From positions 8,860-72,859 of the forward strand of contig JACKOX010000014.1 of NCBI GenBank assembly GCA_024233975.1: 64,000 bases of DNA, written 5' to 3'. Below are positions 8,648-17,038 of the stretch, one piece after another (the stretch's first letter is position 1; each line of letters begins with the position of its first letter). This stretch comes from Rhodanobacteraceae bacterium (GTDB lineage Bacteria; Pseudomonadota; Gammaproteobacteria; Xanthomonadales; Xanthomonadaceae). A program made the position numbers and the translations under genes. The notes beneath the pieces were generated by a model that was not told the DNA's origin, did no database searches, and saw only the letters and a list, made by a program, of their open reading frames with translations.

Positions 8648-9274
8648 TCAGTCCAGCTCCAGGACGCGCGACCGCACCGCTGGCGTGGCATAGGCACCAT
8701 GGCTGGTGATCAATGCCGCGCCGCCACCGTTGATGTGTGCCTCGACCACGCGATTGACCAGTGCGATGCCCTCGAGATCGAGATTGGCGTAGGGCTCGTC
8801 CATCAGCCACAGCGGCGAGGGAAGCAGCAACAGTCGGGCGAGGCCAAGGCGTTTCTTCTGCCCTGCGGAAAGCTGCCGCGCCGGACTGTCCTCGTAGCCG
8901 GCGAGGCCGACGGTTTCCAGCACCTCGGTGATGTCCGTGCCCTCGCGCTGGCCATTGAGGCCGACGGCGAAGCGCAAGTTCTCGACAGCCGTCAGCTCGC
9001 CCTTGTGGCCGAGCAGGTGGCCGAGCAGGGCGCAGGTCTGCGCCACCGACTCGCGGGTTGCGTGTTGGCCGCGGACCTGGATGTCACCTTCACTGGGCGG
9101 TAGCAGGCCGGCGAGCACGCGCAGCAGCGTCGTCTTGCCACTGCCGTTGCCGCCGTGGATCAGCAAAGCTTCGCCAGCCGCGACATGCAGCGAGAGCGGT
9201 CCGAACACAGGCTCTTCGTTGCGCTGGAAGGCCAGCGATTCGGCGGCCAGCAGAGGTGGTGCAGCAGGGGTCAT
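8648..9274 (-). CDS. ccmA: Heme exporter ATPase CcmA
   Basis: This 208-residue ABC ATPase has the Walker A motif GGNGSGKT (residues 41-48), the signature LSAGQKKR, Walker B LWLMDEP and an H-loop in LITSHG. It powers release of heme-loaded CcmE from CcmC/CcmD. It is the first ccm gene of the operon. The gap to the upstream DUF3293-like gene is only 35 bases, so that gene may be co-transcribed. Confidence 0.95.
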   Translation of the reverse strand: MTPAAPPLLAAESLAFQRNEEPVFGPLSLHVAAGEALLIHGGNGSGKTTLLRVLAGLLPPSEGDIQVRGQHATRESVAQTCALLGHLLGHKGELTAVENLRFAVGLNGQREGTDITEVLETVGLAGYEDSPARQLSAGQKKRLGLARLLLLPSPLWLMDEPYANLDLEGIALVNRVVEAHINGGGAALITSHGAYATPAVRSRVLELD

Positions 9275-9309
9275 GGGCGGCGAAGCGAGACAGTTGGCGG
9301 GGCTGGATG

Positions 9310-9771
9310 CTACGGGTCCGGGCGTTCAGCGTCCATGAAACCCGCATCTGCACCCACCATGGTGATATGCCAGCGCAGCCCGACTAGGGCACCGCGTCGC
9401 CAGTGAAGCGTCGCAAACTGGCCGCTCTCGCGCGCCAGCAGGTCGAGCTGTGGGAGCGGAAGATTGCCGACGAGCCAGGCGGGTTCGCTCCAGTCGCCTT
9501 CACCGTTCATAGCTGGCCAATGGGCCAATCCCCTGATTTGAAGTCGGCGCAAGAGCGAGGCATCAGCCCGCTGATTGCTGCGTGTATCCCATTGCCGCGC
9601 CCTTGGGTTCCACGCCGTGATCACGCTGAAACTGGTGAATCGTGGCAGTAGGCGTTCGACGTGGTCGGCGTGTTCACCAACCCGCAAGCGGCATCTGCGG
9701 CGTCCGACCGACACCTGGTAGAGGCTTGTCGCAAAAGCTGAACCGGTTGCGGAAGTTGGTGTTCCGGTCAC
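9310..9771 (-). CDS. DUF3293-like protein
   Basis: This small soluble protein of about 153 residues contains FSVITAWNPRARQWDTRSNQ and ASLLRRLQ. Those segments match the DUF3293 pattern (an ITAWNP motif followed by N-x-A-x-x-xLL). The function of the family is unknown. A GTG at 9771 has a GGAG 11 bases upstream and keeps the gene clear of the divergent protease gene. An ATG at 9891 would overlap that gene's first codons. It is directly upstream of ccmA, but I know of no functional tie. Confidence 0.6.
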   Translation of the reverse strand: MTGTPTSATGSAFATSLYQVSVGRRRCRLRVGEHADHVERLLPRFTSFSVITAWNPRARQWDTRSNQRADASLLRRLQIRGLAHWPAMNGEGDWSEPAWLVGNLPLPQLDLLARESGQFATLHWRRGALVGLRWHITMVGADAGFMDAERPDP

Positions 9772-9872
9772 GAACCCCGAGTCTCCATTGCTGTCAAATA
9801 AACCGGCGCCACACTTGCGCCACCGCTCTGTCCCGATAAACTGGGGTGTTTTCCCGACGAACGGAAGTATCG
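9772..9872. promoter_or_regulatory. Divergent promoter region for DUF3293-like gene and subtilase
   Basis: A 101-base spacer separates two divergently transcribed genes, so promoters for both must lie here or inside the first codons. The subtilase has a GGAAG ribosome site five bases before its ATG. I could not pick clear -35/-10 pairs. Confidence 0.4.
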
Positions 9873-12800
9873 ATGATCCGCCAGACCACACTCGTCACCG
9901 CCATTGCGCTGGGCATGGGGCTTGTCGCCGCAGCTCAGCCTGTGGCTCATGCAGCCGATGCGACCACAACGGTTGCCCAGAGTGAACGCAGCACCTGGCT
10001 GGTGTACTTCGAAGAGCCTGGCGTTGCCAGTTTCCGTGGTTTCAAGGCCGCCGGCATTACGCCGGAATCCAAGGCAGCGATGGCGCTGAAGGCCACCAGT
10101 CCCGCCGTCACCGGCGCGCGTCATCTTGATGTCGAAGCCCCGGAGAGCGTGGCCTACCGTGACTATCTGGCAGGGCAGCGCAGCGAGCGCCTCATCGAAG
10201 GCGGCAAGCGTGTTGGCCGAGACCTCAAGCCGGCGTTCGTCTACGACCTCGCCACCAATGGCGTGGCGCTGGAACTGAGCGACGGCGAGGCCGCCCTGTT
10301 GCGCGATGTGCCCGGCGTCAAGCGCGTCGTCCGTGATTTCGTCCGCAAGCCGCAGACCGACGCCGGTCCGCGCTGGATCCACGCCGACGCGATCTGGGGC
10401 GGCGACCCGTCCGTCGCCAACGAAGGCGAGGGCGTCGTGATCGGTGTGGTTGACACAGGCATCCAGGCATCGCACCCGTCGTTCGCCGCCACCGGCCCCG
10501 TTGATGGCTATGTCCACAGCAATCCCCGTGGCGCGCGCTTGGGCCTTTGCGCAGGTGGTGCGGGCAGTTGCAATGACAAGCTCATCGGCATGTACGACTT
10601 CACCACGGGCAGTGAAGATAACGAGACCAACGACGGGTCCGACAACGTGGGTCACGGAACCCATGTCTCCAGCACGGCCGCTGGTAACCACCTCGATCAT
10701 TCCCTGAGTTCGGTATCGGGCAGCGTGGTTCGGCATCTGTCCGGCGTGGCTCCGCATGCCAACCTGATCATGTACAAGGCCTGCGAAGAGGAATCCAGCT
10801 GTCAGGGTTCCTGGCTGGTGGCTGCGCTGGATCAGGCCGTTGCCGATCAGGTCGACGTCATCAACTATTCGATTGGCGGTGGCACCAATAACCCGTGGGG
10901 CGATGGCGATGCGCTGGCGTTTCTGGGGGCGCGTGAAGCCGGAATCGTACCGGTGAGTTCCGCCGGCAATGATGGCCCGGGTGAATCCACCGTCAGTTCG
11001 CCCGCGAACGCGCCATGGATGCTGTCGGTGGCCAACGTGTCTCACAACCGTGTTCAGGGCAATCTGCTGGTGGATATGAGTGGCGGAGATACGCCGCCTC
11101 CGGCGGGTGGTGTGCTGTTTGGCGTGGGTGCTACCCAGGGCTATGGTCCAGCCGACATTGTGTATGCGGGTGACTATGGCAACGCGCTTTGCGCCCAGGG
11201 GTCAAATACGGACGCACTGCCACCGGATGAAAGCACCAACCCCTGGCCAACCGCGCCGGGTGAGCGACCGTTCAATGGCGAGATCGTCGTCTGTGATCGC
11301 GGCATCTATGCCCGCGTCATCAAGAGTTTCAATGCCGGCCTTGCCGGTGCCGGTGGCTTCGTGCTCGCGAACGGCAGTGCCGAGGGCGAGAGCATCGTGC
11401 GCGACAGCCACAGCATCCCGGGTACGCACATCGGGTACTTCGAGGGCCAGGAACTCAAGCAGTGGCTGGCATCCGGAACCGGGCATCGGGCCCGAATTGC
11501 CGGCGACACCGTGTCCGAGAATGATGCCTATGGCGACATTCTCAATCAGAGCAGCAGTCGAGGTCTGGGATTGTGGGGCAGCTTCCTGACGCCGAACATC
11601 AGCGCGCCTGGCACCAATATCCTCGCAGCGGTGCCGGGTAGTGGTTTCGCCTTCTATACCGGCACATCGATGGCTTCGCCGCATGTGGCCGGATCGGCAG
11701 CGCTACTCATCAAGGCACATCCGGACTGGAACCCGGCCCAGGTGACCTCCGCCCTGCTCACGACCGCACGCCCTTCGGTCAAGGTGGATTTCGAGACGCC
11801 AGCCACGCCGCTGGAGCAGGGTAGCGGCACCGTTGACCTAGCGAAGGCTGTGTACGCCGGCCTGTATTTCCCGATCGGCCGCAGCGACTTCGATGCCGCC
11901 AACGGTGGCGATACCCGCGCGATGAATCTGCCGGCGTTGGTCGACAAGAACTGTCACCTCACGTGTTCGATGAGTCGTACGGTGAAAGACATGGCCGGTG
12001 GTGGCACGTGGACCGCTGTTTTCGACCTTCCCGATGGAGCGGTGGCCAACGTTTCACCATCGACCTTCACATTGACCGATGGTCAGTCGAAGACGCTGGA
12101 TTTCAGTTTCGACGTCAGTGGTGCGAATGTTTCCGGCGACTGGGTGTTCGGTCATCTGCGTCTGGAACGCAGTGAGAATGACGGGATTTCCGACGTGGAG
12201 ATTCCGGTGGCGATCAAGTCCCTGGCAGGCAACCTGCCGGCCTCTATCGATATCGAGACGGATAGCGAAAGCGGTTTTGCCGACATCGACTTCAGTGGGC
12301 TGGTGGCCCTGCCGGAAGCGCGATTTGCGAGCAGTGTGCTGAATGATCAATTCCAAGAGACTGCTCGGCTGAAGCGCGGGAACACCGGCGGTACTTATGA
12401 TGGTCCGTTCGACGACAGCGTACTGGAGATGTTCAGCATTCCCGCTTCGAGTGTCGAGCGTGTCTTCTCGGCGGACCTGTCGTCGGAAGACACGGCATAT
12501 GCCGAGCTTTACATCGGCTTTGATGCCGATGGTGATGGCCTACCCTCCGAAGGCGAGGAGCTCTGCGCCAATGACACGGTTTCGTCCAGCAAGCATTGCG
12601 AATATTCGCTGCCTGCGCTTGCATCGGGAATCGATCTGTGGGTGCTGGTGAACAACGCAACCAGTGGCAGTCCGCTCGTCCGTGATGATGTCGAGCTGAC
12701 CTATCAGGTTATTGATCCCTCTCAAACCAGCGGTCTGGATCTGGTTGCGACCGGACCAGGCCATGTGGCGCAGGATGAAGCGTTTCCCGTGCGAATCAGC

Positions 12801-14030
12801 TGGGATGCACCGGACCTGCTGCCAGGGCATCGCAAGTTGGGTTATCTGCTACTCGGCGCAAAGGCTGGTCGCGAGGGCAAGACTGGCAAAGTCCCGGTGA
12901 CGATCAGCCGTGTGGGTGATACGGATGCGGCGGCGGCTCTGGTGTCCGGGCGTGCCCGTGCCATGAAACTCGCTGCGGGCGACGCGCAGGAACGTCTGTT
13001 CATCGATGTGCCGCCGAATGCCAGTCGACTGCAGATCAGCAGCAGCGGTACGGGTGAAGTGGACCTTTATGCCGCATGGGCCGGTGATTTTCCGACGTCG
13101 GTGACTGATACACGCATTGCATCAGCACCACAGCGAGGCGAAGCCGACGCGACATCCATCCATGCGGGTGCTACGGAAAATATTGATTTGCAGGGTGCCG
13201 CGCTGAAACCCGGGCGCTGGTATGTAACCCCAGTCAATGCTGGTACAGACCAAGCTTCTTTCAGCCTGATGGCTACAGTGTCTGCAGGGGCTGATGCTCC
13301 GCCGGTTCCCCAGTTCGGTGGGTACTTCAATCCTGATCGGTCCGGCTCGGGAGCGTTCATGTACCAGGCGGGTGGCGCTTGGGTACTGATTCTGTATTCG
13401 TACCTAGACGATGGCACGCCTACCTGGTTCCTTGGCGCCAACGCCAAGCCTGCTGGCAACAATGGGAGCTGGACGGTTCCGCTCTACCGCAATACATGGG
13501 ACGGCGACAGCCCCATCGCGAGACAGGTCGGAGAAGCAACGGTCACCGCGCTTGATAATCAGCGCATGATGTTGACGACAACCATTGACGGTGAAGTCGC
13601 TAGCCAGAATATGCTTCGCGTCGATTCTGGCGCGTGCCCGGTGGGTGATGGTGGGCCGCTACACCTGTCTGCTACCTGGTTCCCTCCGTCAGAGTCTGGA
13701 TATGGTTTCAGCGTCATTGCACTGCCGGATGCGGAAGTGACGGCGGCATATTTCTACGACGACAAGGGCATGCCTCGCTGGGCGATAGGCTCGGCCTCGC
13801 CATTTGGCACATCAACGTTGCCGATGACGGTTTTCACCGGTGGTAGCTGCCTTTCCTGCGATTACCAGGCGGCGACAGGGCATGCAGCTGGCGAATATGT
13901 TCGCAGCTACACCGTTGACGGCAGCAGTGGTCATGCAGAACTGAACATCACTTTGCCGACACCGCTAAGCGGGCACTGGCAGACGGAAGCGGACATCATT
14001 CCGCTGACTGAGTCGTCGGTTTGCCAATAA
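9873..14030 (+). CDS. Large secreted S8 (subtilisin-like) serine peptidase with C-terminal tandem domains
   Basis: The 1385-residue precursor has a signal peptide (cleavage near AHA-AD, residue 27) and an I9-like propeptide region (about 40-160). The subtilase domain has its Asp in VVDTGIQASHP (about 194), His in GHGTHVSSTAAGN (about 262) and Ser in GTSMASPHVAGSAALL (about 597). A PA-type domain is inserted at about 430-560, and fibronectin-like regions follow. From about 1147 to the end there are two related segments beginning FGGYFNPDRSGSG and ATWFPPSESGYGF, each with a Y-[SF]-Y-x-D-[DK]-G-x-P-x-W core. Related C-terminal segments occur on other exported Xanthomonadales proteins, as I recall. 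The ATG at 9873 has the better ribosome site; a GTG at 9846 is in frame. Probable role: extracellular protein degradation. Confidence 0.93.
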   Translation: MIRQTTLVTAIALGMGLVAAAQPVAHAADATTTVAQSERSTWLVYFEEPGVASFRGFKAAGITPESKAAMALKATSPAVTGARHLDVEAPESVAYRDYLAGQRSERLIEGGKRVGRDLKPAFVYDLATNGVALELSDGEAALLRDVPGVKRVVRDFVRKPQTDAGPRWIHADAIWGGDPSVANEGEGVVIGVVDTGIQASHPSFAATGPVDGYVHSNPRGARLGLCAGGAGSCNDKLIGMYDFTTGSEDNETNDGSDNVGHGTHVSSTAAGNHLDHSLSSVSGSVVRHLSGVAPHANLIMYKACEEESSCQGSWLVAALDQAVADQVDVINYSIGGGTNNPWGDGDALAFLGAREAGIVPVSSAGNDGPGESTVSSPANAPWMLSVANVSHNRVQGNLLVDMSGGDTPPPAGGVLFGVGATQGYGPADIVYAGDYGNALCAQGSNTDALPPDESTNPWPTAPGERPFNGEIVVCDRGIYARVIKSFNAGLAGAGGFVLANGSAEGESIVRDSHSIPGTHIGYFEGQELKQWLASGTGHRARIAGDTVSENDAYGDILNQSSSRGLGLWGSFLTPNISAPGTNILAAVPGSGFAFYTGTSMASPHVAGSAALLIKAHPDWNPAQVTSALLTTARPSVKVDFETPATPLEQGSGTVDLAKAVYAGLYFPIGRSDFDAANGGDTRAMNLPALVDKNCHLTCSMSRTVKDMAGGGTWTAVFDLPDGAVANVSPSTFTLTDGQSKTLDFSFDVSGANVSGDWVFGHLRLERSENDGISDVEIPVAIKSLAGNLPASIDIETDSESGFADIDFSGLVALPEARFASSVLNDQFQETARLKRGNTGGTYDGPFDDSVLEMFSIPASSVERVFSADLSSEDTAYAELYIGFDADGDGLPSEGEELCANDTVSSSKHCEYSLPALASGIDLWVLVNNATSGSPLVRDDVELTYQVIDPSQTSGLDLVATGPGHVAQDEAFPVRISWDAPDLLPGHRKLGYLLLGAKAGREGKTGKVPVTISRVGDTDAAAALVSGRARAMKLAAGDAQERLFIDVPPNASRLQISSSGTGEVDLYAAWAGDFPTSVTDTRIASAPQRGEADATSIHAGATENIDLQGAALKPGRWYVTPVNAGTDQASFSLMATVSAGADAPPVPQFGGYFNPDRSGSGAFMYQAGGAWVLILYSYLDDGTPTWFLGANAKPAGNNGSWTVPLYRNTWDGDSPIARQVGEATVTALDNQRMMLTTTIDGEVASQNMLRVDSGACPVGDGGPLHLSATWFPPSESGYGFSVIALPDAEVTAAYFYDDKGMPRWAIGSASPFGTSTLPMTVFTGGSCLSCDYQAATGHAAGEYVRSYTVDGSSGHAELNITLPTPLSGHWQTEADIIPLTESSVCQ

Positions 14031-14035
14031 GGGAA

Positions 14036-14064
14036 AGCCGGGCCGGCACATCGCCAGCCCGGCT
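14036..14064 (+). terminator. Hairpin after the subtilase gene
   Basis: AGCCGGGC pairs with GCCCGGCT around a 13-base loop, 6 bases after the subtilase stop. The run that follows (ATCATT) is only weakly T-rich, so termination may be partial. It lies in the leader of the next gene. Confidence 0.4.
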
Positions 14065-14096
14065 ATCATTCCGTGACGCGTTGAAAGGAGTCGACA

Positions 14097-15263
14097 GTGA
14101 ATCGGCTGACCAGCAAGTTGCCGAAAGTCGGCACGACCATCTTTACCGTCATGTCGCAGCTGGCGATGAAGCACGGCGCGATGAACCTGGGGCAGGGTTT
14201 TCCCGACTTCGCCGTGCCGCCTGAACTGGTGGATGCGCTGGAGCGCGCCATGCGTGCCGGCCACAACCAGTACGCGCCGATGACGGGAATTCCCGCGCTT
14301 CGGCAGGCCATTGCCGCCAAGACCGAAGCGCTGTATGGCCATCCGGTTGATGCCGATACCGAAGTCACCGTCACCAGTGGTGCGACCGAGGCGATTTTCG
14401 CCACCGTGCATGCGCTGATTCGTGCGGGTGACGAGGTCATCGTTCTCGACCCCTGCTATGACTGTTACGAGCCGGCCATCGAACTGGCTGGTGCGACGGC
14501 CGTCCACGTGCCGTTGACCGATCCTGGCTTCCGCCCCGACTGGGAGCGCATTGAGGCCGCCGTGTCGCCGCGGACGCGCATGATCATCGTCAACACGCCG
14601 CACAATCCCTGTGGTTCGGCGTTCGAGCCCGGTGACCTTGATGCGCTGGCCGCGTTGGCGGAACGACATGGCCTGTGGGTGATCTCGGACGAAGTCTACG
14701 AGCACATTGCCTTCGGTGAGCATGGTCACCAGAGTGTGCTGCGGCACCCGGGTCTGGCTGCACGCAGTCTCGTTGTCAGCTCGTTCGGCAAGACCTTCCA
14801 CTGCACGGGATGGAAGGTTGGTTACTGCATCGCGCCGGCTGACCTTTCGGCCGAGTTCCGGAAGGTGCACCAGTACCTGACCTTCTGCACCTTCAATCCG
14901 GCGCAGCATGCCCTGGCAGAAATGCTGGATCAGCATCCCGAGCACTACCGATCATTGCCGGATTTCTATCGAGACAAGCGTGATCGTTTCCGTGATGCCC
15001 TGGCCGCCTCGGCATTCGGCCTCCCGTCGGTGGATGGCAGCTATTTCCAGCTCGTTGACTATTCTGCCATCAGTGATCGGGACGACATGGCGTTCTGCCG
15101 CTGGCTGGTGGAAGAGCAGGGCGTGGCGGCTATTCCGCTGTCGCCGTTCTATGCCGAACCGCCGGCCGGACAGCGCCTAATACGCCTGTGTTTCGCCAAG
15201 GACGATGCCACGCTGGACGCGGCGGCCGCAAAACTCTGCGCCATTGCACCCGGTAGCGGCTGA
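14097..15263 (+). CDS. ybdL: PLP-dependent methionine aminotransferase (YbdL-like)
   Basis: This 388-residue fold-type I aminotransferase has the PLP lysine in SSFGKTFHCTGWKVGY (Lys232) and the cofactor-binding NTPHNPCGS and SDEVYEH segments. The opening (KLPKVGTTIFTVMSQLA, NLGQGFPDF) matches the YbdL/glutamine transaminase K group, which transaminates methionine or glutamine with 2-oxo acids. The GTG start has AAGGAG seven bases upstream. The next gene is an omega-amidase of the YafV/Nit2 type. Glutamine transaminase plus omega-amidase is the known pair that makes methionine from its oxo-acid irreversible, so the pair probably recycles 4-methylthio-2-oxobutyrate. Confidence 0.88.
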   Translation: MNRLTSKLPKVGTTIFTVMSQLAMKHGAMNLGQGFPDFAVPPELVDALERAMRAGHNQYAPMTGIPALRQAIAAKTEALYGHPVDADTEVTVTSGATEAIFATVHALIRAGDEVIVLDPCYDCYEPAIELAGATAVHVPLTDPGFRPDWERIEAAVSPRTRMIIVNTPHNPCGSAFEPGDLDALAALAERHGLWVISDEVYEHIAFGEHGHQSVLRHPGLAARSLVVSSFGKTFHCTGWKVGYCIAPADLSAEFRKVHQYLTFCTFNPAQHALAEMLDQHPEHYRSLPDFYRDKRDRFRDALAASAFGLPSVDGSYFQLVDYSAISDRDDMAFCRWLVEEQGVAAIPLSPFYAEPPAGQRLIRLCFAKDDATLDAAAAKLCAIAPGSG

Positions 15264-15304
15264 GCCGTTAAGATCGGCACCTGCCTGTGTCGCGAGCCTC
15301 GAAT

Positions 15305-16108
15305 ATGCCTTCCAGTGATCTGCGCGTCTCCGTGGTCCAGGCGGCCACTGTCTGGCATGACGCCGCCGCCAATCGTGCCCTCTACGGTGATCTGGTTCGA
15401 CCGCTGGCGGGGCAGAGCGACCTCATCGTGCTGCCCGAGACGTTCACCAGCGGATTCAGTAACGACGCCGTCGACGGCGCCGAGACCATGCAGGGCGAGA
15501 GCGTCGCCTGGCTGCGCGAGCTAGCGGCGGAAGTCGGTGCGGTGGTGACCGGCAGCATGGTCATCCGCGATGGCGACACCGTGTTCAATCGCCTGTTGTG
15601 GGCGCGGCCGGACGGTAGCCTGGCCACCTATGACAAGCGCCACCTTTTCCGCATGGCCGGCGAGCACCAGCGCTATGGCGCGGGATCCCAGCGCCTTGTC
15701 GTGGAGCTGAAGGGCTGGCGGGTCTGCCCGCAGGTGTGCTACGACCTGCGTTTCCCGGTGTTCCTGCGCAACCGCTGGGACGCAGCCACGGAACGCTATG
15801 ACTACGACTTGTTGCTGTTCGTCGCCAACTGGCCACGCCCGCGCCGCGACGCCTGGCGCACGCTGCTGCGCGCGCGCGCCATCGAGAACCTGGCCTGCGT
15901 GGTCGGCGTGAACCGCGTTGGCGCCGATGGCAACGATATCGACTATGCCGGCGACAGCGCCGTGATCGATGCATCCGGGCAGGTGTTGGCGGCGCTGGGG
16001 CCGGAGCCGACGACAGTGACGCTTACGCTGTCTGCCGAACAGGTCCACGCCTGGCGCGAGCGCTTCCCGGCGTATCGGGATGCCGACGCCTTCGAGTTGC
16101 AGTCCTGA
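15305..16108 (+). CDS. Omega-amidase, carbon-nitrogen hydrolase family (YafV/Nit2-like)
   Basis: This 267-residue nitrilase-superfamily enzyme has the Glu-Lys-Cys triad in LPETFTSGFS, TYDKRHLF and PQVCYDLRFPVF. The MAGEH and LLRARAIEN segments match the YafV/omega-amidase branch, which hydrolyses 2-oxoglutaramate and 2-oxosuccinamate. It follows the aminotransferase by 41 bases and fits a joint role: the amidase removes the oxo-amide product of glutamine transamination. ATG at 15305 is preferred; a GTG at 15287 is also in frame. Confidence 0.88.
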   Translation: MPSSDLRVSVVQAATVWHDAAANRALYGDLVRPLAGQSDLIVLPETFTSGFSNDAVDGAETMQGESVAWLRELAAEVGAVVTGSMVIRDGDTVFNRLLWARPDGSLATYDKRHLFRMAGEHQRYGAGSQRLVVELKGWRVCPQVCYDLRFPVFLRNRWDAATERYDYDLLLFVANWPRPRRDAWRTLLRARAIENLACVVGVNRVGADGNDIDYAGDSAVIDASGQVLAALGPEPTTVTLTLSAEQVHAWRERFPAYRDADAFELQS

Positions 16109-16220
16109 CGGGCGGCAGCCATCGATGTCCTTGCTGGTGCGTGTCCCTTTTCATGCCCGGTCTTCGTATCCAACAATGAGACCGGTACTGGTTGCGACCG
16201 GCAGTGCCGGAAATTCAGGC

Positions 16221-16226
16221 TAGAAT
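16221..16226 (+). promoter_or_regulatory. Probable -10 box upstream of csgG-like gene
   Basis: TAGAAT lies 34 bases before the ATG of the CsgG-like gene, inside a 152-base intergenic gap. No good -35 element is placed at 16-18 bases, so only the -10 is proposed. Confidence 0.35.
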
Positions 16227-16260
16227 GGCCCCTCGGGGTGAAAAAACGGGAGATCGCTTC

Positions 16261-16971
16261 ATGAAACAGTTGTTCAAGCAGATGATTCTCGGCGTCGCGT
16301 TGCTCGGCGCCAGCGCTGTGGCCATGGCACAGAAGCCGACCATCGGTGTCGCAGAGTTCAAGAATGAGTCCGGTGCCGGCTGGTGGCGTGGCGGCGTGGG
16401 CTGGGAGCTGTCCGGCATGCTGGCCAATGAGCTGGCGGCCACCGGCGACTTCAACGTCGTTGAGCGCAGCAAGCTTGAGTCGGTACTGGCCGAGCAGGAT
16501 CTGGCCGCTTCCGGCCGCGTTTCGTCGTCGACGGGCGCGCGCATTGGCAAGCTGACCGGCGCCCAGTATCTGGTGATGGGCACGGTCACGTCCTACGAGG
16601 AAGGTACTTCCAGCAAGGGCGGCGGCATTGCCTTCAAGGGTATTTCCCTGGGCGGCAAGAAGAGCAAGGCCTATGTGGCTGTCGATATCCGAGTGGTCAA
16701 TTCGACCACGGGCGAGATTGACTTCGTGCGCACCATCGAGGGTGAGGCCAAGAGCGGTGGCATGAGCGTTGGCCTGTACCGCGGCGGCTTCGGCGGCTCG
16801 ATGGCGCAGGAGAACAAGACGCCCGCCGGCAAGGCGATTCGTGCGGCTCTGGTGCTGACCACGGACTACCTGAGCTGCGTGATGGTCCAGCGCAACGGCT
16901 GCGAGTCGAAGTACGAGGCGGCTGACCAGCGTCGTCGCGAAAAGACCCGCTCGGCACTGGATATCGACTGA
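16261..16971 (+). CDS. CsgG-like secreted protein
   Basis: This 236-residue protein has a signal peptide ending in AMA-QK (residue 23) and then a CsgG-type domain: IGVAEFKNE, LANELAATGDFNVVERSKLESVLAEQ and GAQYLVMGTVTSYEE. The domain is shared by the curli secretion channel and by many periplasmic proteins of unknown role. Unlike true CsgG, there is no lipobox cysteine. Segments such as YVAVDIRVVNSTTGEIDFV fit the family core. The C-terminus is basic (about 210-236) with two cysteines. A GGGAG ribosome site precedes the ATG. No other curli genes are nearby, so a curli role is not supported. Confidence 0.75.
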   Translation: MKQLFKQMILGVALLGASAVAMAQKPTIGVAEFKNESGAGWWRGGVGWELSGMLANELAATGDFNVVERSKLESVLAEQDLAASGRVSSSTGARIGKLTGAQYLVMGTVTSYEEGTSSKGGGIAFKGISLGGKKSKAYVAVDIRVVNSTTGEIDFVRTIEGEAKSGGMSVGLYRGGFGGSMAQENKTPAGKAIRAALVLTTDYLSCVMVQRNGCESKYEAADQRRREKTRSALDID

Positions 16972-16983
16972 GACATCCGGCAA

Positions 16984-17023
16984 GCCAACAAAAAACCCGG
17001 CAATCGCCGGGTTTTTTGTTGGC
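16984..17023. terminator. Strong bidirectional intrinsic terminator
   Basis: The arms at 16984-17001 and 17006-17023 pair perfectly over 18 bases around the loop AATC. The stem has a CCCGGC/GCCGGG core flanked by A6 and T6 tracts, so it works in both directions. It separates the convergent CsgG-like and beta-helix genes. Confidence 0.93.
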
Positions 17024-17038
17024 CGATGAAAAGCCGGA

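Noticed and set aside
8646..8810. A longer start for ccmB inside ccmA
   Set aside because: The added residues are not CcmB-like and the ATG at 8645 follows the ccmA stop directly.
13965..14945. A 326-residue minus-strand frame over the aminotransferase gene
   Set aside because: It is a shadow of a gene with all its active-site motifs, and its product resembles no family.
16192..16260. A longer N-terminus for the CsgG-like protein
   Set aside because: The extra 23 residues lack a signal-peptide pattern and the ribosome site lies just before 16261.
16261..16971. A curli biogenesis locus
   Set aside because: Only the CsgG-type domain is present. No csgA, csgB, csgE or csgF neighbours are seen and the lipobox is absent.
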